Of a stretch of 64,000 nt of DNA, positions 24,324 through 32,949 are shown in pieces. The position numbers were made by a program, and so were the translations under genes. The first letter of the stretch is position 1. Every line of letters begins with the position of its first letter. Source of the stretch: Gammaproteobacteria bacterium (GTDB lineage: Bacteria; Pseudomonadota; Gammaproteobacteria; Steroidobacterales; GCA-2729495); contig VGVH01000006.1 in the NCBI GenBank assembly GCA_016874095.1, positions 1 through 64,000 on the forward strand. The letters are read 5' to 3'. Under the pieces are notes generated by a model. It did no database searches, had not been told where the DNA came from, and worked only from the letters and a program-made list of their open reading frames with translations.

Positions 24324-26192
24324 ATGTGTGGAATCGCCGGCTACGTCTGCTCCGCGACCCTGGCCGGCTTACCGGACGGGCCTGCCATGGTGTCGGTGCT
24401 ACACCACCGCGGCCCGGATGCCGCGGGTGGCCACGCGGCCAGGGTGGCCGGTCGCCAGGTCTTCCTAGGACACGCCCGGCTCTCCATCATCGACCTCTCC
24501 GCCGCGGGCAACCAGCCCATGTTCACCGCCGGCGGCCAGGTGGCGCTGGTCTTCAATGGCGAGGTCTACAACTTCCAGCAACTCCGGGAGCGTTTCCTCC
24601 GGGATACCCCCATGGCCTCCCGCACCGACACGGAGGTGGTGCTGAAGCTGTACGAGCAGCGGGGCATCGACAGCCTGCGGGAACTCAATGGAGATTTCGC
24701 GCTGGCCTTGCTGGACCAGAGAAGCCGCCGCCTCTACCTGGTGCGGGACCGGATTGGCGTCAAGCCCCTCTACTACAGCATCACGCCGGACCGGCTGCTC
24801 TTCGGGTCCGAGGTCAAGGCGCTGGTGGCCGGCGGCCTGCGGCCGGAACTGGACACCGAGGGCCTGCAGCGCTACTTCGTCTTCAAGTACACGCCGGGCA
24901 CTGACACCCTGTTCCAAGGGGTGCGGCGGGTGCCGCCGGGGCATTACCTGGAACTGGACCTGGATACTGGCCGGCACCAGTTGCACCAGTGGTGGGTACC
25001 CGGCTTCCGGGGCGCTGCGCCGGGCAGCTACGCGGAGGCCAGGGCCGAGTTGCGGGAGCTGGTGGCGGATGCCACACGGTTGCGGCTCATCGCCGACGTG
25101 CCGGTGGGCACTTTCCTCTCTGGCGGACTGGATTCATCCATCATCGCCAGTTTCCTCCGTGGCAATAACCGCATCACCCACTACTGCGCCAGCCAGGACG
25201 CAGCGGATGTGGCGAAGGAAGGGACCGTATCCGATTTCCACCATGCCCGGCGGCTGGCAGACGACTGGGGCCTGCGCCTGCTGCCCGTGGATATCGGTGC
25301 CGGCAACCTTACCCTGCCGCAGATCGAGACCACGGTGCGCCATGCTGACGATCTCATTGCCGACGCGGCGCAGATCCCGTCCTGGCTCATCACCCGGGGT
25401 GCCGCCGCCACGTCCCGCGTCTTCCTCAGCGGGATGGGGGCCGACGAGATCTTCCTGGGCTATGCCGGGCACCAGCTGGCACTGCTGTGGTCCTGGATAG
25501 AACGCATGCCACGGCCGCTGCTCCGCGCCCTGGCGGGGATCGACCAGGGCAGGGGCAGCCTGAAGGCTTTCCGGCGCTACCTGTACCGGCTGGGAAAGTA
25601 CGGCCAGTACCCCGCCTACCGGTACGCGATTTTCAGCATCGTGGGGGATTTCGAGAACTCCGCCAGCGTGGTGGCCGGTGACCGCGAGGCCCTTGCGGAT
25701 TTCCTCGCCGGTTACTTCCCGGAGGGGGCTGATCCCTTCGAGTCCTACAAGCGTTTCGAGTACGAGAACTTCCTGCAGAAGAACCTGGCCTACATGGACG
25801 CCATGTCCATGGCCAACTCGGTGGAGGTGCGGGTGCCCTTCCTGGACCACCGCATCCTGGACTTCGCCTGGTCCCTGCCGCGGCACTGGAAGCTGGGGCC
25901 GCTGGGCCAGGCGAAGAAGATCCTGGTGGACAGCTTCGCCGCGGACCTGCCGGACTACATCCTGCGCCGGCGCAAGGCCGGCTTCGGCATGCCCATCCGC
26001 AGCATCTTCCAGGACCCGGCCGCGGTCTGGCGCCTGCTGGACGTGGAGCGCCTGGCCAGCGTGGCGGCCTTCGACGCCGGCCACATCCGCCGATTGGTGG
26101 ACAGCCACGAGGCAGGGAGGGAGGACAACTCCTCCATCATCTACGCGCTGGTGTCGTTCCAGGCCTGGCACCAGGTGCACTTCGGAGCCTGA
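24324..26192 (+). CDS. asnB: asparagine synthase, glutamine-hydrolysing (copy 1)
   Basis: This is 622 residues. The ATG at 24324 places the catalytic Cys at position 2 (M-C-G-I-A-G-Y), as required for the N-terminal glutaminase; the earlier in-frame start is rejected. The amidotransferase domain has HHRGPDAAGG, FNGEVYNF and RDRIGVKPLYYS. The synthetase domain has VGTFLSGGLDSSIIASF with the ATP-binding S-G-G-x-D-S loop, SGMGADEIFLGYAGH and later VEVRVPFLDHRILDFAWSLP. It transfers amide nitrogen from glutamine, usually to aspartate; members inside polysaccharide loci may amidate uronic acids. A second, distinct copy lies at 50945-52816. Confidence 0.9.
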   Translation: MCGIAGYVCSATLAGLPDGPAMVSVLHHRGPDAAGGHAARVAGRQVFLGHARLSIIDLSAAGNQPMFTAGGQVALVFNGEVYNFQQLRERFLRDTPMASRTDTEVVLKLYEQRGIDSLRELNGDFALALLDQRSRRLYLVRDRIGVKPLYYSITPDRLLFGSEVKALVAGGLRPELDTEGLQRYFVFKYTPGTDTLFQGVRRVPPGHYLELDLDTGRHQLHQWWVPGFRGAAPGSYAEARAELRELVADATRLRLIADVPVGTFLSGGLDSSIIASFLRGNNRITHYCASQDAADVAKEGTVSDFHHARRLADDWGLRLLPVDIGAGNLTLPQIETTVRHADDLIADAAQIPSWLITRGAAATSRVFLSGMGADEIFLGYAGHQLALLWSWIERMPRPLLRALAGIDQGRGSLKAFRRYLYRLGKYGQYPAYRYAIFSIVGDFENSASVVAGDREALADFLAGYFPEGADPFESYKRFEYENFLQKNLAYMDAMSMANSVEVRVPFLDHRILDFAWSLPRHWKLGPLGQAKKILVDSFAADLPDYILRRRKAGFGMPIRSIFQDPAAVWRLLDVERLASVAAFDAGHIRRLVDSHEAGREDNSSIIYALVSFQAWHQVHFGA

Positions 26193-26248
26193 GCCGGGGC
26201 TCGCCGGGGCGGCCCCGTTGACCCCGGAGCAATAGAAGAGCGAAATCT

Positions 26249-26313
26249 GAGGGTGCCAGGTCGGGGACTTCGGGGATTTCCCAAATCCCCGAAATCCCCG
26301 ACCTGGCACCCTC
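26249..26313. repeat. long near-perfect palindrome (terminator or REP-like element)
   Basis: A 31-base arm (26249-26279) and its inverted copy (26283-26313) differ at one position and are separated by only CCC. The arms begin GAGGGTGCCAGGTCGGGG. The palindrome sits between two convergent genes, and its right end overlaps the stop codon of the FAD oxidase gene. A bidirectional terminator is possible, but the length, the near-identity and the G-G-T-G-C-C-A-G-G-T-type sequence are more like a REP/MITE element. Confidence 0.8.
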
Positions 26314-27907
26314 AAAGCCCCAGGGCGCCGGGGTTCATCAGGCGGTGGGGGTCGAGCAGTTGCTTGAGGTCGCGGATCAGGGCCGCGGACTCGGGCTTGC
26401 GGGTCGCGAGATAGGGGTAGTCCTTGCCGACCTGCAGGTGGCTCGCGCCATTGCGCACGCACAACTCGCCGATGCGATCCTTGAGTTCGTGGACGAGAGC
26501 CCTGCCCTGCGGGTGCGCCGGGTGCTCCGGCACGTTCGGCAGCAGGGCCGCGGGATAGACACGGCGGTGGTAGATGCTGCGCTCGTCCTCCCAGAGGAAG
26601 GTCGGCTCGTAGATGAAGGCGTTCGTGCTGAAGAACATCAGCATGCGCGTCAGCTGCACCCGATGGCGCTGCATGCGCTCGCGGTACTCGCCGAGCAGCG
26701 CCTCGAAGTCGGCGTGGTGCTGCAACACCTTCGAGAACGGCAACACCCCGTGCGTGGGCTTCCACCGCTCGCCCTTCGGGCCGAGTATCGGCGTCAGCTC
26801 CATGAACGGATTGGCGTTGAAATAGGTCGGGATCGTGTTCGCCACTTCGGCGCCGTGACGTCGCGCGGCGCTGCGCACGAGCGCGAGCTTCTGCCGCGCC
26901 TCGACAGCCGTGGCGCCTTCGGTGCTGAAGTGCGCCGAGTACACCGCGTTCTTCAGGAAATTCCGGCCGGCGAGCCCCATGCGCATCACCTGCAGCGCGC
27001 CGTCGACGGGGTTGCGTGCCGAACGGAACACCGACAGCGCCGCTTCGATGGAACTCGCCGACTCCATGCGCGTCAGCGCGGTCTTCTGCTGGCGGGGATC
27101 GAGGCCGAAGTTCTGGCTCACGACATTCAGCCGGGCGATTTCCATCATCGCGTTCAGCGCGCTCACGCCGTCCGGGAATCCGAACGAGCAGGCCGCGAAG
27201 CCCTCGGGCCGCGGGATGAGCCGCAAGGTCATGCGCGCCTTGATGCCGAGCGCGCCGGCATCCCCGACGAACAAGCCGGTCAGGTCCGGCCCGTAGTAGC
27301 GGAAGAACGGCAGGCTGCCGGTGCCGCCACCCGACCCGGTCGACACCATCTCGCCGCTGGCGAGGATCACGTCCATGCCGAGCAGCGATTCAGCCGACAC
27401 GCCGTAGGTGCCGGAACCGTAGTTCACCGCGTAGTGCGACATGCCGCCGCCCACCGTTGCCACGAGCCCCGAGAACGGTCCCCACATCGGCGCGCGCAGG
27501 CCCCGCGCGGCCAGCGCCTCGTTCAGCGCCGCCCAGGTCACGCCCGGTTCCACGGTGACGAACATGTCGTCGGCGTGGATGTCGATCCGCGTGAGCCGCG
27601 ACATGTCGAAGCAGACGGTGCCGGGCAGGATCGGCAGGTAGGCGTCGGTGTAGGACGCCCCGCCGCCACGCACGACCATCGGCGCGCGACGGGCGACGCA
27701 GCAGCGAACGGCGGCCTGCAGTTCCGCCACCGTGGCGGGCTGCACGACCACGGCCGCCAGCTCGTCGGCCTCGCGGAAGACGTCGGTGGAGTAGAACCGG
27801 CGCGACTCGATGTCGGCGAGAACGTGCGCAGCACCCACATCCGCGGTCAGCGCGGTGACGAGGGCGGCGGTCTGGCTGTCGTGCATGGTCGGTCCTGGCT
27901 TGTTCAT
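26312..27907 (-). CDS. VAO/PCMH-type FAD-linked oxidase
   Basis: This is 531 residues. The N-terminal FAD domain has ELAAVVVQPATVAELQAAVR, then APMVVRGGGASYTDAYLP (the pyrophosphate loop, R-G-G-G-x-S), VTVEPGVTWAALNEAL and MWGPFSGLVATVGGGMSHYA. FVGDAGALGIKARMTLRLIP closes the PCMH domain, and the C-terminal cap ends with DLKQLLDPHRLMNPGALG, a standard family ending. There is no signal peptide. Related flavoenzymes oxidise phenolic or alcohol substrates; the substrate here is unknown. Its ATGA overlaps the stop of the upstream serine protease gene, so both are probably co-translated. A broken duplicate lies at 22699-23079. Confidence 0.85.
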   Translation of the reverse strand: MNKPGPTMHDSQTAALVTALTADVGAAHVLADIESRRFYSTDVFREADELAAVVVQPATVAELQAAVRCCVARRAPMVVRGGGASYTDAYLPILPGTVCFDMSRLTRIDIHADDMFVTVEPGVTWAALNEALAARGLRAPMWGPFSGLVATVGGGMSHYAVNYGSGTYGVSAESLLGMDVILASGEMVSTGSGGGTGSLPFFRYYGPDLTGLFVGDAGALGIKARMTLRLIPRPEGFAACSFGFPDGVSALNAMMEIARLNVVSQNFGLDPRQQKTALTRMESASSIEAALSVFRSARNPVDGALQVMRMGLAGRNFLKNAVYSAHFSTEGATAVEARQKLALVRSAARRHGAEVANTIPTYFNANPFMELTPILGPKGERWKPTHGVLPFSKVLQHHADFEALLGEYRERMQRHRVQLTRMLMFFSTNAFIYEPTFLWEDERSIYHRRVYPAALLPNVPEHPAHPQGRALVHELKDRIGELCVRNGASHLQVGKDYPYLATRKPESAALIRDLKQLLDPHRLMNPGALGL

Positions 27908-28704
27908 CGGGGCGGCTGACCGCGGACGCCCGCATCAGCCGAAGAGCGCATGATAGGCGTTCTCGACGACCCGGCCGGCACCTCCGCCACATGCTGACGG
28001 ATGAACTCCGACACCGCCGCGACATCCGTATAGATGCCGATGCCGCCGCCGTCGGCGCAGAGGTCGCCGACAACCCGGCTGGCGACACCCGCCAGCAGCC
28101 AGCCGCCGTCCGCGCCACGCAGGAGCAGCGGCCCGCCGCTGTCGCCGCCGCAGGGTCCGGACGCAGCGTCCCGATAGGCGAAGCGTGATTCTTCGCGGAG
28201 GAGATCCCGCAACTCGATGTCCGACACCACGAGCCGCTGGCTGAATCCCTGCGCGCTGGCGCGCCGACCCCAGCCGAGGATCAGCGCCGGCGCAGCCTCG
28301 CGGACCAGCGACGTCGTGCCGGCGATCCTGACGACCGGAGCGGATGCTGCTTCTTCGAGGCGCAGCAGCCCGACATCGAAAGCGCCCGAGCGCGGATCGT
28401 AAAGGGGATGCGGGTATGCGCCCGCAACGCGGCGTACAGCCGCGCGGCCACGATCGGCATGGCCGATCCTGACGCTGCTGCCGGGAGCGGTGCAGTGTGC
28501 CGCAGTCAGCACCCAGCGCGGAGCGATCAGCATCGCCGAGCAGACGTTGTCGGGACCGTTCTCGAGGGCCACGGCCCAGCCGAACTCGGCGTCGAAACGC
28601 TCGTCGCTGACGGGGGTGCCGTTGACGATCGCAACGGCGACTGGTGCCGCTGCGGACGCAAGCAGGAACAGCAGGACGACTCGGACGGCACTTTGCGACG
28701 GCAT
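27904..28704 (-). CDS. secreted trypsin-like serine protease
   Basis: This is 266 residues from ATG 28704, directly ahead of a signal peptide (VRVVLLFLLASAAAPVAVA). The mature domain starts I-V-N-G, as in activated chymotrypsin-fold proteases, apparently without a propeptide. The triad is visible: RWVLTAAHCTAPG (His), GAFDVGLLRLEE (Asp) and ASGPCGGDSGGPLLLRG (Ser). The S1 pocket region reads Y-R-D-A-A-S-G-P-C before GGDSGG; a D six residues before the Ser region would favour Arg/Lys substrates, but I am not sure of the alignment. It acts in the periplasm or outside. Coupled to the FAD oxidase gene and divergent from the first flippase gene. Confidence 0.85.
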   Translation of the reverse strand: MPSQSAVRVVLLFLLASAAAPVAVAIVNGTPVSDERFDAEFGWAVALENGPDNVCSAMLIAPRWVLTAAHCTAPGSSVRIGHADRGRAAVRRVAGAYPHPLYDPRSGAFDVGLLRLEEAASAPVVRIAGTTSLVREAAPALILGWGRRASAQGFSQRLVVSDIELRDLLREESRFAYRDAASGPCGGDSGGPLLLRGADGGWLLAGVASRVVGDLCADGGGIGIYTDVAAVSEFIRQHVAEVPAGSSRTPIMRSSADAGVRGQPPR

Positions 28705-28757
28705 CCCGCTAATATAGCCGCATCCGCCCGCTCCGCAGCTGCACGGTATCCGCCCGC

Positions 28758-30269
28758 TTGACCCCCAGTGAGTCACTGACCGCCCGCGCCCTGCGCAGCA
28801 TACTGTGGATACTCTCCAGCATGGGCGTGGTCGCCCTGCTGCGGCTCGTGAACCTGATGATCCTCGCCCGCCTGCTGGGTCCGGGCACCTTCGGGCTCAT
28901 GTCGGCGGCGCTGGTCGTCGTCGGCCTGTCGTACGTGGTCTCGGACATGGGTGTCGGCTACGCCCTGATCCAGCGCAAGTCGGTCGGGGAACGCGAAATC
29001 CGCACGGGCATGTCGGTGTCGCTGTGCACCGGATTCGTCCTGTATGGCCTGGTCTGGCTGGTCAGCGAACCGGTGGGCGAGTTCTTCAACCAGGAGCGGT
29101 TGCCGCTGGTACTGAAAGTGCTGGGCCTGGTGTTCCCGCTGCGCTCGATCTCGGTGCCCGCCGACGCGATGCTGCAGCGCGAGCTCGCCTTCGGCGTCGT
29201 CGCCCGCATCGACATCATCGCCTTCGTGGTCGGCTATTTCAGCGTCAGCGTCGCGCTCGCGCTGATCGGCTTCGAAATCTGGGCTCTCGGCGGCGGCTTC
29301 CTCGGCGAGGCGCTGGTGCGGACGATCCTGATCGTCTGGAAATCGCCCCACCCGCTGCGCCCCGGATTCGACCGCGTGGCGCTGCGCGAGCTCCTGCATT
29401 TCGGCACCGGCGTGTCGCTCACGCGCATCGCGAATTTCGTGGCCCTGCAGGCGGACAAGATCATCGTCGGCCGCACGCTCGGAACGCTGGTCCTCGGCTC
29501 CTATGAGCGCGCCTACCAGCTCATCGTCATGCCGGCCAATCTGCTCGGGCAGGTGGTCGGGCGGGTGCTGTACCCGGTGTTGTCGCAGGTACAGGACAAC
29601 GCCGCTGCGCTGCGCAATGGCTACCGTCGCAGCCTGGCGATCACCGCGCTGGTGACGCTGCCGATGTCCTTCGTGATCGTGATGCTCGACCGCGAGCTCG
29701 TGCGCTTCATTCTGGGCGAGGGCTGGGATGATGCCGTGCCGGCCTTCCAGATCCTCGGTGCCGTGCTGCTGTTTCGCGCGAGCTACAAGATCAGCGGCGA
29801 ACTGGTCCGGGCCTGCGGCGCGATCTACCGCGAAGCGTGGCGGCAGGTGGCCTATGCGCTGGCGGTGCTCACGGCAGGGCTCATAGGCAGCCGCTGGGGA
29901 CTCGCCGGCGTGTCGACGGGCGTCGCGATCGCGATTTTCTTCAACTTCCTGCTGATGACCGACCTCGGGTGCCGGCTGACGAATCTGAGCTGGGCGGAGG
30001 TGCTCGTGGCGCATGTCCCGGCCGCGCGTCTGACCGTCATCGTCGGGGCTGCCTGCCTCGCCGGGGAGCAGCTGTCGCACCGGCTCGACATTGGTGACAT
30101 CCCGACCGTGCTGGTGGCCCTGGCCTGCGCCGGCAGCGCCGCCGCGGCCATCATCCTGCGCTGGCCCGGGATGCTGGGACCGGACGGCCAGTGGCTCATC
30201 GGGGCCATCCGCGGCCATGCGCCCGCGCCTCTGGCGAGGCTGTTTGCGCGACCCGCGGGCGAACCGTGA
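28758..30269 (+). CDS. polysaccharide flippase, Wzx/MOP family (1)
   Basis: This is 503 residues from a TTG start, with 12-14 predicted membrane segments and the usual layout of a lipid-linked oligosaccharide flippase. SILWILSSMGVVALLRLVNL begins the first repeat. ARLLGPGTFGLMSAALVVVG has the L-G-P-x-x-F-G motif, and an internal LQADKIIVGRTLGTLVLGSY block is typical of the WzxC subfamily (L-x-x-D-x-x-x-I-G-x-x-L-G-x-x-x-L-G-x-Y). It moves an undecaprenyl-linked repeat unit across the inner membrane. A polymerase gene follows about 110 bases on. First of three flippase genes in the window. Confidence 0.88.
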   Translation: MTPSESLTARALRSILWILSSMGVVALLRLVNLMILARLLGPGTFGLMSAALVVVGLSYVVSDMGVGYALIQRKSVGEREIRTGMSVSLCTGFVLYGLVWLVSEPVGEFFNQERLPLVLKVLGLVFPLRSISVPADAMLQRELAFGVVARIDIIAFVVGYFSVSVALALIGFEIWALGGGFLGEALVRTILIVWKSPHPLRPGFDRVALRELLHFGTGVSLTRIANFVALQADKIIVGRTLGTLVLGSYERAYQLIVMPANLLGQVVGRVLYPVLSQVQDNAAALRNGYRRSLAITALVTLPMSFVIVMLDRELVRFILGEGWDDAVPAFQILGAVLLFRASYKISGELVRACGAIYREAWRQVAYALAVLTAGLIGSRWGLAGVSTGVAIAIFFNFLLMTDLGCRLTNLSWAEVLVAHVPAARLTVIVGAACLAGEQLSHRLDIGDIPTVLVALACAGSAAAAIILRWPGMLGPDGQWLIGAIRGHAPAPLARLFARPAGEP

Positions 30270-30379
30270 CCGGTCGCTCAGATATCATGCGGGTTTGCTG
30301 ACAGAATCTGACCGACCTGGAACCTGGGCCCCTGCGCGGTTCAGCCCGGGTAATCACCGACACGAGCACGACAGCGCAC

Positions 30380-31843
30380 ATGGCCCAAGCCGCGAGCGAA
30401 ACCCTGCGTCACGAGTCAGCCCCTCGGGCCAGGCCGATCCGCGACGGGATCGGCCGGACGCTGATCGTGATCTTCCTGATAAAGCCGATCATCGACCTGT
30501 TTCCCCAGAACGCGATCTGGATGGGCCCGATCCGGCTGTCGCCGACGACGGTCTTCGGCGTGCTGGTGTTCTTCTTGCTGGCGCAATTCCTTTTCGGGCG
30601 CGGGCGGCACGTACCGCCCTACGGCCGCGTGTTCGAAGGGTTCATCCTCCTCAACGCGGTATCGCTCGCGAGCAGCGTGGCGACCGGCGTCTTCGAGTCG
30701 ATGCCGTCGACCGTCGCCTGGGTTTTCAAGATCCTCGACGCCTACGTGGTGTTCAGCTGCGCCTACCTGGCCGCCCAGCGCTACCAGTACACGGAGATGA
30801 CCCCCTTCCTCACGGCGATCATGTTCGGCTCGGCCATCGTCGTGGTGCTCAACGTCCTTGCCATCCAGTTCGACATGACCGGCCTGCGGCCGGCGAACGA
30901 GGAGTTCGACGCCTACGCCAGGGGTCGGGAGCGCGGCCTGTACTACGACCCCGGCGTGCTTGCCAACGTCGCCCTGTACAGCCTGATCACGACGGTCTTC
31001 CGCTACCACCTGGTCCGCAGCGGCAAGGGATGGTGGCTGCTGTTCGCCATCGTCATCGTGATCTGCGACCTGTACCTCCTGGTCGCGTCGCAGTCGCGCG
31101 TGGCCGTAATCCTGACTGCTGTCTCTGGGGTCGTCTACCTGTCGTTCTTCCAGCAGAAGTGGGGCAAGCTGCTCGCCCCCGTCATTGCGGCTGTCGTGTT
31201 CGCGACCATGTTGTCGGCCATGCAGGACGACGTCGGCGAGATGTTCAACCGGTTCGACAGCGACGTCGAAGCCCTGCAATCCGCCGAGGGCATGCGCTTC
31301 GGCGGCGTCGGCGTGACGAGCTCAGGCGAGGTGTCGTTCGGCGACTTGGAGGCGCTCGGCAACAACCGCGGCATGAAGTGGGCCGAGGCCCTGACCGACA
31401 TCCTCCGGCGGCCGTTCCACGAAATGCTCATCGGCAACTATTCGTTCTCCGTGGGCGGGCACTCCGACTACATCGATGTGATCTCGCGCAACGGCTTCAT
31501 CGGGTTCGCCTTGTTCGTGACGCTGATGGTCGGCATCACCAGGCGCACCTGGACGCTCGCGCGCACCGCAGTCGCGGGGCGCGAGCGGGTACTGCACTAC
31601 CTCGCCTTCATCCTGGCGCTCTGCTTTGCGCTGTATGCCATTCCGTTCCGTCCGCTCGGCTATACGACGACTGCCTGGTACATGTGGGCGATGGTCGGCT
31701 TCTCCTTCGCCTGGGAAGCGCGCCGCGTGCGCATGGTGCCGGGCCGCCCTGCGGCGCCGGCCGCCGCATCCGGGCAGCCCGAAAAACCGGTGGATGCCGC
31801 GGAGCCGGAGTACCGGGGTTCGCCGCCCGTCACTCGCCGCTGA
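30380..31843 (+). CDS. O-antigen ligase/polymerase-like (Wzy_C) membrane protein
   Basis: This is 487 residues with about 10-12 hydrophobic segments and a large periplasmic loop around residues 260-360. That loop carries the acidic FNRFDSDVEALQSAEGM and ends at SVGGHSDYIDVISRNGFIGF, the H-N/S-x-Y...G-x-x-G-F pattern of the O-antigen ligase/polymerase family. It probably polymerises or transfers the glycan delivered by the preceding flippase. The C-terminus is a Pro/Ala-rich cytoplasmic tail. It is immediately followed, on the other strand, by gene remnants. Confidence 0.8.
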   Translation: MAQAASETLRHESAPRARPIRDGIGRTLIVIFLIKPIIDLFPQNAIWMGPIRLSPTTVFGVLVFFLLAQFLFGRGRHVPPYGRVFEGFILLNAVSLASSVATGVFESMPSTVAWVFKILDAYVVFSCAYLAAQRYQYTEMTPFLTAIMFGSAIVVVLNVLAIQFDMTGLRPANEEFDAYARGRERGLYYDPGVLANVALYSLITTVFRYHLVRSGKGWWLLFAIVIVICDLYLLVASQSRVAVILTAVSGVVYLSFFQQKWGKLLAPVIAAVVFATMLSAMQDDVGEMFNRFDSDVEALQSAEGMRFGGVGVTSSGEVSFGDLEALGNNRGMKWAEALTDILRRPFHEMLIGNYSFSVGGHSDYIDVISRNGFIGFALFVTLMVGITRRTWTLARTAVAGRERVLHYLAFILALCFALYAIPFRPLGYTTTAWYMWAMVGFSFAWEARRVRMVPGRPAAPAAASGQPEKPVDAAEPEYRGSPPVTRR

Positions 31844-31975
31844 GGTAGATCAAGAGGTCGCGACGCTCCGCGTCCGTACCGAGGAACGGCGGCATGCCGC
31901 CGGGCGGCCGCAGCAGCCAGGCACCTCCGCCGGCCAGCGCCACGACGACCGCCGCGAGCAGGAACGACGCCCGCC
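31830..31975 (-). pseudogene. c-type cytochrome C-terminal fragment
   Basis: The last 40 or so codons of a minus-strand frame read AAVVVALAGGGAWLLRPPGG, then MPPFLGTDAERRDLLIYLSG and a stop. The M-P-P-F-x-G-T-D-x-E...D-L-x-x-Y-L ending is typical of the axial-Met end of a class I cytochrome c. No C-x-x-C-H is present, and the sequence before it is out of context. A remnant of a deleted gene. Confidence 0.45.
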
Positions 31976-32892
31976 GCCGGATCGGCCGACATGCGGCAGG
32001 TGCCCATGTGATGGTCGAGGTAGACCTCACCCTGGGGCTCGCGTACCGGCGCGCCGAGCCGCTCAGCGATGCGGTCGACCGCCACCCTGGCGAAAGTATG
32101 GAAGTGGCGGAATCCGGCGAGCGGGCCTGGCGGACGGAAGCGGCCGCACATCGAGCGCAACTGCTCGCGCGCCTCGGCGGAGCTGTCGCGCACGGCCACG
32201 ATGCCCACGCCGTCGTCGCCGAGTATCTGCGTACTCCAGCCGTACAGGACCTGCGGGAAATGGGCATCGCAATACCAGGCAAGGTCGATCTCCGTGAGCA
32301 CGAAGTGGCCGTGGTGCTGGAGCAGGTCGGCCTGCTGCAGGTAGCGACAGGAGCGCGCAAGGCGGTGCGCGCAGTCTGCCAGCCGGCGCGGATCCATGGC
32401 CGTTTCTGCGCGCAGCAGAACGAGCGTGTCGAGGTCACTGTACCCGGTGCAGTCGCCGGTCGAGTGACTGCCGTGCACCCACGCGGCCCGCAGGTCCTGC
32501 GCGCACTGCGCCTGCAGAAAGCCCTACAGTGCCCGGACGACGTCGGAGCCACCGTCCAGGCGGCGCAGCAGCTCCAGGGGTATCGAGGCCTGCAGTCCCG
32601 ACCGGAACCCGGTGCGACGGGCAAGCGCCGCGTATCCCTCTGCAATGACGCGCGCGCCCTCTTCGATCGTGATCGCGCCTTGCACCGGCCTGCCCGACCC
32701 GCTGGCTGCAGCGATGGCAGCGAGCCGCGGAACCCACCGGGGATGACAGCGTGACCGCGCCCGGCCACGCCAGCCGGCCAATGGACTGGCCATGCCACCG
32801 CTCGCGAGCGCACGCAGCGCGTCCTGCAGCCAGGTCTGCAGCGGCGCGTCTTGCGCAGGCGCTGGATCCGGCCCGCTTTCTGGCGTTTTCAT
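31976..32892 (-). pseudogene. nucleotidyltransferase-domain protein with amber codon, fused to a GMC-like tail
   Basis: The gene starts at ATG 32892 (MKTPESGPD). It runs to SDVVRAL, meets TAG at 32524-32526, and continues in the same frame as GFLQAQCAQDLRAAWVHGSH, then STGDCTGYSDLDTLVLLR. That last part is the G-S...S-D-x-D signature of Pol-beta-type nucleotidyltransferases. A CAG to TAG change is the simplest cause. The reading then passes through EIDLAWYCDAHFPQVLYG to LDHHMGTCRMSADPAAGVV, a motif of GMC oxidoreductases that does not belong to this family. The 3' end thus looks like a recombinant junction, followed by a cytochrome c tail in another frame. Confidence 0.6.
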
Positions 32893-32949
32893 CGGCACAA
32901 TGGTAGTTTCCGGCGCTGCGCAGTCAATGCCACGTCCGGGCGCCTGACC

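Noticed and set aside
25134..26765. 543-codon minus-strand frame crossing the asparagine synthase and the palindrome
   Set aside because: It joins antisense sequence of two real genes through the hairpin element and has no recognisable domain.
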